Assembly: GCF_014201615.1 (NCBI RefSeq) | Contig: NZ_JACHEU010000001.1 | Coordinates: 62,001 to 126,000, forward strand | Source: Aquamicrobium lusatiense | GTDB lineage: Bacteria > Pseudomonadota > Alphaproteobacteria > Rhizobiales > Rhizobiaceae | Direction: 5' to 3' | DNA: 64,000 nucleotides | Shown here: one piece after another, positions 59,342-64,000 of the stretch | Layout of the letters: every line of letters begins with the position of its first letter | Position numbering within the stretch: the stretch's first letter is position 1 | The notes under the pieces: model-generated | What the model was told of the DNA's origin: nothing | Database searches by the model: none | The model's input: only the letters and a program-made list of their open reading frames with translations | Translations under genes and position numbers: made by a program

Positions 59342-60567
59342 TGTTCTTCTCCGGGAATGTCGATGGATGTGCAGGCGAGCACCGCGTCGAGTGCAGCTTC
59401 AGTGCGCAGGATGGCGCGCCCGATGGCTTCTGGGATTTGCGGCAGAACGGCGTCGCCGAACGCCTCGACGATCAGGCTGGCAGCAGACGTCCCCTTGCGA
59501 CTGCCGAGCGCAATGCGCGTGTCAGCCACCCAGGCGGAAAGCCCATCATCCAGCCGTAGGTGATGGGCAAGGCCGCCGTTCCAGTCAGCCCATGGCTCCG
59601 CAGCATCGTAGCCAGCGCCCGCGCTCCCGCCCATTTGTATGGCGCGCGATCTGTCATCGCGCCGTCCATCACCGCATCCATCGTCGGCGACTTCCGCCGG
59701 TCGTAGGCCGGGCTCCATCCGTCCATGCGGCTGTCGCGTTTCGTGGGTGTCGGCAGGATTTCCGCCGCGTGGCGCAACAGGTTCGGCGTGTCGATCTGCG
59801 CCTTCGCGCCGCTCGCCCGCTTGCCCGTCTCGATCTCCCGCGGACTCAACCTGCGCCCGCCATTCGGCTTCACCGGCGTCCGCAGCATGCCCGCATGGCG
59901 GCTGGCATGGCCCTGCAACTGGCTGAGAACGTCGCCCCTGCCACCTCGATCCGCATCCGATTTCCTCGGCGTCGCCAGGGTTGCCCGCAGCGGATATGTC
60001 GATCCGGCTCGGCCGCCTTCGGCGTCTTTCATTCCATCCGAGGCCATGGGTGTTGGCAAGCTGCTCGGGATCATAGCCGATGAGCCATGACCGCTTGCGG
60101 ATATGGTTGGCGCCGACATCCGAAGCACCCACCACGCACGGTTCTGTGGCGTAGCCGAGCGCTTCCAGCTCGCCGAGCACCCGGTCAGCGCCGCGAGTTC
60201 TGAGATTAGCGCTGTTCTCAAAAGCGAACCAGCGAGGACGGCAATCTCCGACCAGGCGGACGGCTTCGAGGTAGAGGCCCGACCGTTCACCCTCGATCCC
60301 CTTGCCTTTGGTGTTGGCGCTGGAGATGTCCTGGCATGGCGGGCTGCCGACGATGATGTCGGGAAGGACTCCAAGGTCGGAAACAAGGCGAGCTGCCGTG
60401 AGGTCTCGGATGTCGTCGTAGAGGCGGACATGAGGATTGTTCTCTGCGTAAAGGATGCGCCGCCATTCGACGATCTCGCAGGCGGCGATGGTGACGAAGC
60501 CGGCGCGATGAAGGCCGAGCGACCAGCCGCCAGCCGCTGCGCTAAACAGATCGAGCGCGCGCATCAT
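59338..60567 (-). CDS. DNA (cytosine-5) methyltransferase
   Basis: 409 residues. N-terminal catalytic half has motif I (LDLFSAAAGGWSLGLHRAGF), the Pro-Cys loop GSPPCQDIS with Cys78, motif VI FENSANLRTRG (ENV-like) and motif VIII NHIRKRSWLIG. C-terminal motif IX-X-like end: EAFGDAVLPQIPEAIGRAIL. Between residues 170 and about 350 this frame is rich in Gly, Asp and Arg and lacks clear structure, while another frame over the same DNA looks methylase-like (see next entry). It probably protects element DNA from host restriction. Starts four bases inside repA's end. Confidence 0.85.
   Translation of the reverse strand: MMRALDLFSAAAGGWSLGLHRAGFVTIAACEIVEWRRILYAENNPHVRLYDDIRDLTAARLVSDLGVLPDIIVGSPPCQDISSANTKGKGIEGERSGLYLEAVRLVGDCRPRWFAFENSANLRTRGADRVLGELEALGYATEPCVVGASDVGANHIRKRSWLIGYDPEQLANTHGLGWNERRRRRPSRIDISAAGNPGDAEEIGCGSRWQGRRSQPVAGPCQPPCGHAADAGEAEWRAQVESAGDRDGQAGERREGADRHAEPVAPRGGNPADTHETRQPHGRMEPGLRPAEVADDGCGDGRRDDRSRAIQMGGSAGAGYDAAEPWADWNGGLAHHLRLDDGLSAWVADTRIALGSRKGTSAASLIVEAFGDAVLPQIPEAIGRAILRTEAALDAVLACTSIDIPGEEQ
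59472..60431 (-). other. Second long open frame inside the methyltransferase gene
   Basis: An open frame of 319 codons shifted by one base relative to the methyltransferase. Its C-terminal two thirds resemble the variable part of phage-type cytosine methylases: LPTPMASDGMKDAEGG (from 60059), LATPRKSDADRG, MLRTPVKPNGGRRLSP, EILPTPTKRDSRMDGWSP and YGWMMGFPPGW (59558-59526). No ribosome site precedes its first ATG. Either a region dually coded, a compensated frameshift, or chance in GC-rich DNA. Confidence 0.4.
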
Positions 60568-61592
60568 TGCGCACCTCGGTAGGTGGCACCGGCACCATGG
60601 CTCGGATGCGCGCGCGTCAAAGAAGAAGAGTTAGTTTTATTGTTAGAGTCTTCTATAGAGTGTCGCTGGCGATTTGCGCCTGATGTCCCGATACTGCGTG
60701 CGCCTGATATCCCGATTGCGTCCACAAGGTTATCCACAGTGCCTGTGGATGGATTTGCAGGGAGAAAGCGCAGGAGTTCTCTCCCGTCCTGCCACTCGAT
60801 CTGGAGACGATAACCGGGCAGCGATTGGCGGGCTGCAATCCGGCGAAGATCAAGCGCGAAGTCGGACGGCCGTGCGAGACTGCCGGATTTATGGTGCAGG
60901 TGAGAAAACTCGAATGCCCAGCCCTCGGGCTGATGTCCGGCATGCTTGCGGGCCACGCGATAGAGCCAGCGTTCGATGCCGCCTTTCAGCCGGAAATAGG
61001 CAGGGTCGATGGCCAGAACCAGTGAGCGATCGACGACACTCTGATAGAACCATTCGGGCAGGACGAACTCCATGCCTTCGACGCGGCCCGCGCGCGTTGT
61101 CATCTCTTCCCATTCGTTGATCCATGAGAATTGGCGTCGCCGCCAATGCGCGCCATTGCGGATGCTGGTCGCGATGACGGTCGATTGCAGCCGCGCGAGT
61201 GCGGCCTTCAGCAGAAGATAGTCGCGGTTTCCGGTGGACCGGCCGACCGCGCGCAGGAGCTGATAGGGCATGAAGCGAAAGAAGCGCGAGGTGGGAAAGC
61301 CAGCGTTTTCGGCCGCGACGATCTGGGACGCCGCCCAGATCAGCACATCGGCATCCCAGATGGTCGCCATGCCGTGCTCGGGCATGGCGAGCACCTGCAC
61401 CTTCACATCGGCGGCCTTGTAGAGAATGGGCCTGGTGCGCGGGGATTTGGCCAGTGAGAAGAATGGTCGTTCCATCAGGTCGCGCTGATCGCGCGGTGCG
61501 GCGTCTCCGGTGGCTACGACGAATGGATCGAGATGGCTGCGCTCGCTGACAGCATCGCGCCTCGACGGTTTATGATCGTTGGTGCGCAGCAT
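60564..61592 (-). CDS. RepA-like replication initiator
   Basis: 342 residues: resembles the plasmid replication initiator protein A family (RPA), with PFFSLAKSPRTRPILYKAAD, GMATIWDADVLIWAASQIVA, YLLLKAALARLQSTVIATSI and GIERWLYRVARKHAG. An ICE with its own initiator can replicate after excision. Starts right after the HTH stop (TGAATG) and overlaps the methyltransferase. Confidence 0.88.
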   Translation of the reverse strand: MLRTNDHKPSRRDAVSERSHLDPFVVATGDAAPRDQRDLMERPFFSLAKSPRTRPILYKAADVKVQVLAMPEHGMATIWDADVLIWAASQIVAAENAGFPTSRFFRFMPYQLLRAVGRSTGNRDYLLLKAALARLQSTVIATSIRNGAHWRRRQFSWINEWEEMTTRAGRVEGMEFVLPEWFYQSVVDRSLVLAIDPAYFRLKGGIERWLYRVARKHAGHQPEGWAFEFSHLHHKSGSLARPSDFALDLRRIAARQSLPGYRLQIEWQDGRELLRFLPANPSTGTVDNLVDAIGISGARSIGTSGANRQRHSIEDSNNKTNSSSLTRAHPSHGAGATYRGAQ

Positions 61593-61865
61593 TCAGAGTT
61601 CACCCCTCTCGGCAGGAGTGAGCGGACGCGCCGGAAAGACCGTGCCGGCATTTTCGTCGCGCGTGGATTTACGCGAGCCGACTGCGCTCCAGGTCTCCAG
61701 ATCATGCAGGGTGTAAAGGACGCGCCCGCCAATCTTCCGATAGACGGGGCCAGTTCCATAGGTCCGGTGTTTTTCGAGGGTGCGCAGCGAAATGCCGAGG
61801 AAGCGTGCAGCTTCTTGGGTCCGAAGCAGGCGCGGCGGCAGGTCGGCTTTGCGGCCGTGGGTCAT
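61593..61865 (-). CDS. Helix-turn-helix DNA-binding protein (AlpA/excisionase-like)
   Basis: 90 residues; AACCGGAGGCGAACCC precedes the ATG. MerR-like winged helix typical of excisionases and AlpA: RLLRTQEAARFLGISLRTLE, KHRTYGTGPVYRKIGGRVLY and LHDLETW. First gene of the operon reaching to the lytic transglycosylase. It may regulate this operon, or act as a recombination directionality factor. Confidence 0.88.
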   Translation of the reverse strand: MTHGRKADLPPRLLRTQEAARFLGISLRTLEKHRTYGTGPVYRKIGGRVLYTLHDLETWSAVGSRKSTRDENAGTVFPARPLTPAERGEL

Positions 61866-61919
61866 GGGTTCGCCTCCGGTTGGTCAGACAGACAGGCCGT
61901 CGCGGGGACGGCGGACTGT

Positions 61920-61989
61920 GGCGAACCATGGCGAGGCACCGGCGGCGTGTAGCGTGCCGCATTTGCGACCATGCGCTGGCGGCACCCCC
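61920..61989 (-). repeat. 70-bp shared upstream element, copy 2 (replication/mobilisation operon)
   Basis: Counterpart of 25391-25460 with identical spacing of all conserved blocks. It ends 54 bp before the start of the HTH gene at 61865. Contains TGTAGCGTGCCGCAT and the same dyad. Probably the binding site of a shared regulator or a shared promoter. Confidence 0.75.
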
Positions 61990-62331
61990 TTCGAAGGCGG
62001 AGCCGGCAAGGCAAAAAATGTGAGATTTCAGAGGCGAGATGGCTGCCCCGTCGAATTGCCGAAGACAATCCTGTGCGGTTCAGCTATGAATGCAGATGGA
62101 GCAGACGCACTGTTCCGGGGCTTAGTAACCCCTGTTGGCGGTTGGTGTCGGCCGTGACGACACCAAACTCCTTGACCCTATGGTCGGGGAGCCCATGGCG
62201 CATGTCCAGGGCTACCCGTCTAAAGGCCATGGGGCCGTCCAACACGGTTACTAACTCCCCGATCACCAGGTCAAAGGGGCCAGTTGCGGGGGCGCACCGC
62301 AAGCAAGGCTCTTCTTCGGATGGGGAGTGAA
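61990..62331. other. Divergent control region HTH / DUF2285
   Basis: With the repeat copy this forms a 466-bp region without a well-supported protein gene. It contains the structured element (62122-62255) and a further CCCC/GGGG stem-loop at about 62257-62279. It must contain promoters for both directions. Confidence 0.5.
62122..62255. ncRNA. Multi-stem structured element near the replication genes (RNA or single-strand DNA structure)
   Basis: Read as plus-strand RNA. A closing stem of 18 pairs joins 62122-62141 to 62235-62253 (TTAGTAACC/GGTTACTAA, TGTTGG/CCAACA, CGG/CCG). Within it are a 9-bp hairpin TTGGTGTCG/CGACACCAA (62142-62166), a 10-bp hairpin CTCCTTGACC/GGTCGGGGAG with loop CTAT (62168-62191), a 7-bp hairpin GCCC(A)TGG/CCAGGGC and a small GGCC/GGCC hairpin. 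The strand is not decided. An open frame of 85 codons crosses it on the minus strand. It may be a ncRNA, an mRNA leader of the DUF2285 gene at 62332, or an ssDNA origin. Confidence 0.55.
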
Positions 62332-62619
62332 ATGAAAACACCCACTGAACTCGATCCCGATGTCGATGACGTCGCGCCGACCGGCGATCAGATCACGCCG
62401 TACGACGAGCAGCATTTTGTGACCTACCTTCGGCTGCTCGATGCCAAGGCTGAAGATGCCGATTGGAAGGAAGTGGCGCAGATCGTTCTGCACCGCGATC
62501 CTGCTGCCGAGGAGCTTCGAACCTACCGCTGCTGGCAAAGCCACCTGGAACGCGCGCAATGGCTTTCGCGTGAAGGCTATAAACGAATTTTGGAGCAGGC
62601 CGCTGCAAACAAGGCTTGA
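62332..62619 (+). CDS. DUF2285 domain protein (short form)
   Basis: 95 residues; GGGGAGTGAA precedes the ATG at 62332. Matches DUF2285: PYDEQHFVTYLRLLDAKAED, WKEVAQIVLHRDPAAEELRT and SHLERAQWLSREGYKRIL. The fold is thought to bind DNA; such genes are ICE markers and regulate transfer in some rhizobial elements. Transcribed divergently from the rep operon and convergent with the longer DUF2285 gene. Confidence 0.9.
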   Translation: MKTPTELDPDVDDVAPTGDQITPYDEQHFVTYLRLLDAKAEDADWKEVAQIVLHRDPAAEELRTYRCWQSHLERAQWLSREGYKRILEQAAANKA

Positions 62620-62635
62620 TGCTGGGATCCCAGTG

Positions 62636-63419
62636 TCAGGACTTGCCCGGTTTTACCGGGTAGTGAAGCAACAGACGATAGCCGCCCTTCATCATCCTGA
62701 TGCCATGCTTGACCAGCCGACGCGCCCTGTTCTTGCGTGGGTCGTTCTCAAAATCTTCTTTCGTCCCGCGAAAGCCGAGCAGAACTTCGGCAATGGCGCG
62801 ATAGCTCTCACCGCACAGTTTCGCGTCGAGCGCGCGCAAGGACAGGATGTGCCATTCGCGCAATTGATCTGGAAGCGTGCCTATCGCCGGCCCTGGCGGG
62901 CGTCGTGTCAGGGAGCGCCACAGTCTTCTTGCCGCGTGAACACGCAATTCCAGAAAGCTGTCCAGCGGCAAAGTCACCGCGTAGCTCGCTGCTGTGTCCG
63001 GTGTGGCATCCGGCAACCAGAATTGGTGCGTTATTCCGTCTAAACGCCATATGCCATGCCAACCATCTGTCGCTCGGCGAAGCTCCAGACCATCAAGATG
63101 TGCCAGCGTGAACAAAGGGCTGCCGTGAGCTCCCCCGGCCTCGACCTCTGATAACCTTACTGCTTGTGGCTGGAGTTTTGGCGACCATATGATGGTCTGC
63201 TGTTCATGCGGCTCGTCGGGATTGCTGGGGAAATCGCACACCCCAACGCTCAACGAACGCCTCCAGATGTCCGGAAGCCGGCTGCTTACTTGCCGCCAGC
63301 GCCCTGTATTCCTGGCGGTATTCGTTGTTGCGGCGAAGGTATTCCCAGGCGAAACCGGCGGCGGGCAGATTCCTAGTGTGCCTGTAAGCCGCCGGAGTAC
63401 GCCAATCGATGCTGAGCAT
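62636..63419 (-). pseudogene. DUF6499-DUF2285 protein gene with an apparent frameshift
   Basis: The N-terminal part starts at the ATG 63419 (GGGAGGAAGCGCC upstream): MLSIDWRTPAAYRHTRNLPA, FAWEYLRRNNEYRQEYRALA, a DUF6499-like start. This frame stops near 63204. The remaining domain, with SNPDEPHEQQTIIWSPKLQP, LPLDSFLELRVHAARRLWRS and LRALDAKLCGESYRAIAEVL (DUF2285 core), is in another frame. Removing one base from the run of four C's at 63230-63227 (minus strand) joins them as VRFPSNPDEPHEQQ. Total length would be about 260 residues, the normal size. Inactivating mutation, sequencing error or programmed frameshift are all possible. Confidence 0.75.
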
Positions 63420-64000
63420 GGCGCTTCCTCCCTATGTCGGGCGCGCAAGCGCTGCCCGCATAAAGATCATTCGGTACGTCCGGCCACTGGGGTAGCCCTC
63501 ATTGCGAGATAACTGGTCCGCGTAACCCGATCAGTGCCGCAATGCTTTCCGACAATGCCTGCATTGTCCTGCGAGCCGGGCCCAGCCCGGCGAGCGTGTT
63601 TTTCTACAGCGATGCCGAATGGACGCGCGAAAGCCGCCGTCTCGGCTGGGACGGCGGCGGCGACTTGCGGCCATGCAATTGGTTTATGGGCGAAGCGAGC
63701 GCCAGGCGTCTTGAGTTCCTGCACGGCGGTATGACAGGCGGCGGCAACGGAACGGATGCCATAGGTAATTCAGCGGCTCGAAACGGTGCCACCAATCGGC
63801 ATCGATGTCACCGCAACGGCCTCGAACAGCACTTCTCCGCTTGCGAGGTGAAGCCTGAAATCCATCGGAAGGGCTGCGGCCTGTTCCGGTTCTCCGCGTG
63901 CCGGAATGCCGTACGCGTCCTCGCCCACGCCTATGCAGCCGCCATGGTGATCAACAGTAACAATCCAGCGCATTGTGAAATCCTTGGTCTGTGAAATTGA
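63420..64000. other. Right-end stretch with no well-supported gene
   Basis: 581 bp. Several short open frames on both strands, none with a good ribosome site and recognisable family. The best is listed separately (63770-63973). No repeat of the tRNA-Ser 3' end is present. Confidence 0.35.
63770..63973 (-). CDS. Hypothetical short protein
   Basis: 67 residues: MRWIVTVDHHGGCIGVGEDA, then PMDFRLHLASGEVLFEAVAV. The alternation of hydrophobic and polar residues looks like a small beta-rich protein. I do not recognise it. No strong ribosome site; kept because the sequence looks less like a shadow frame than its competitors. Confidence 0.35.
   Translation of the reverse strand: MRWIVTVDHHGGCIGVGEDAYGIPARGEPEQAAALPMDFRLHLASGEVLFEAVAVTSMPIGGTVSSR

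Noticed and set aside
63542..63994. 150-codon plus-strand frame at the right end
   Set aside because: No ribosome site, biased composition and competing frames on both strands; not supported as a gene.

Overview
The window is GC-rich and looks alphaproteobacterial, most likely Hyphomicrobiales (a Mesorhizobium/Phyllobacteriaceae-like relative). The basis is gene content and order: pstSCAB-phoU-phoB behind a Pho box, and rplU-rpmA ... obgE-proB-proA-nadD. I could not run any database search, so the genus is a guess.

Positions 1 to about 22,900 are ordinary chromosome. First comes the end of a xylose-type sugar ABC transporter (permease cut by the window edge, binding protein XylF) with a divergent ROK repressor and two candidate palindromic operators. 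Next is the complete high-affinity phosphate uptake and Pho regulation operon, preceded by a large hybrid histidine kinase. Three small envelope proteins and tRNA-Glu(CTC) follow. Then come NAD and proline biosynthesis (nadD, proA, proB), the ribosome GTPase obgE, a phosphodiesterase-fold protein, an acetyltransferase and ribosomal proteins L27 and L21.

At 22,913-23,002 lies tRNA-Ser(CGA). Its 3' end is the left edge of a mobile element that runs to the right end of the window (about 41 kb visible; the right end was not found). The element starts with a large serine recombinase whose reading frame runs antisense through the tRNA. Two regions with DNA-processing and transfer genes follow further right: a full Trb-type type IV secretion system (trbB-C-D-E-J-K-L-F-G-I, 40.3-49.8 kb) and a mobilisation region (CopG-like protein, TraG coupling protein, LysR regulator, VirD2-like relaxase, lytic transglycosylase, TraF peptidase, DUF2840, cytosine methyltransferase, RepA-like initiator, HTH protein, DUF2285 proteins; 51-63.4 kb). 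Together these describe an integrative and conjugative element (ICE).

Between recombinase and transfer genes sits a cargo block (about 25.7-40 kb) devoted largely to protein quality control: GroES, GroEL, a DegP/DegQ-type protease, two small heat-shock proteins and FtsH. With them are an ABC exporter with a NEW3-domain envelope protein, a diguanylate cyclase, Usg, DUF982, an NDUFS4-like protein, an RNA polymerase omega-like protein and an SPW-repeat membrane protein. The groES and first hsp20 genes share the same promoter-like block (CTTGAAA-N16-CCAGATCGAT), and the hsp20 leader looks like a ROSE-type RNA thermometer. I infer a transferable heat/proteotoxic-stress module.

The least explained signals are: a roughly 134-nt multi-stem palindromic structure at 62,122-62,255; a 70-bp ungapped repeat placed about 50 bp upstream of both the recombinase operon and the replication/mobilisation operon; a second methyltransferase-like reading frame inside the cytosine methyltransferase; and the tRNA-encoded tail of the recombinase.
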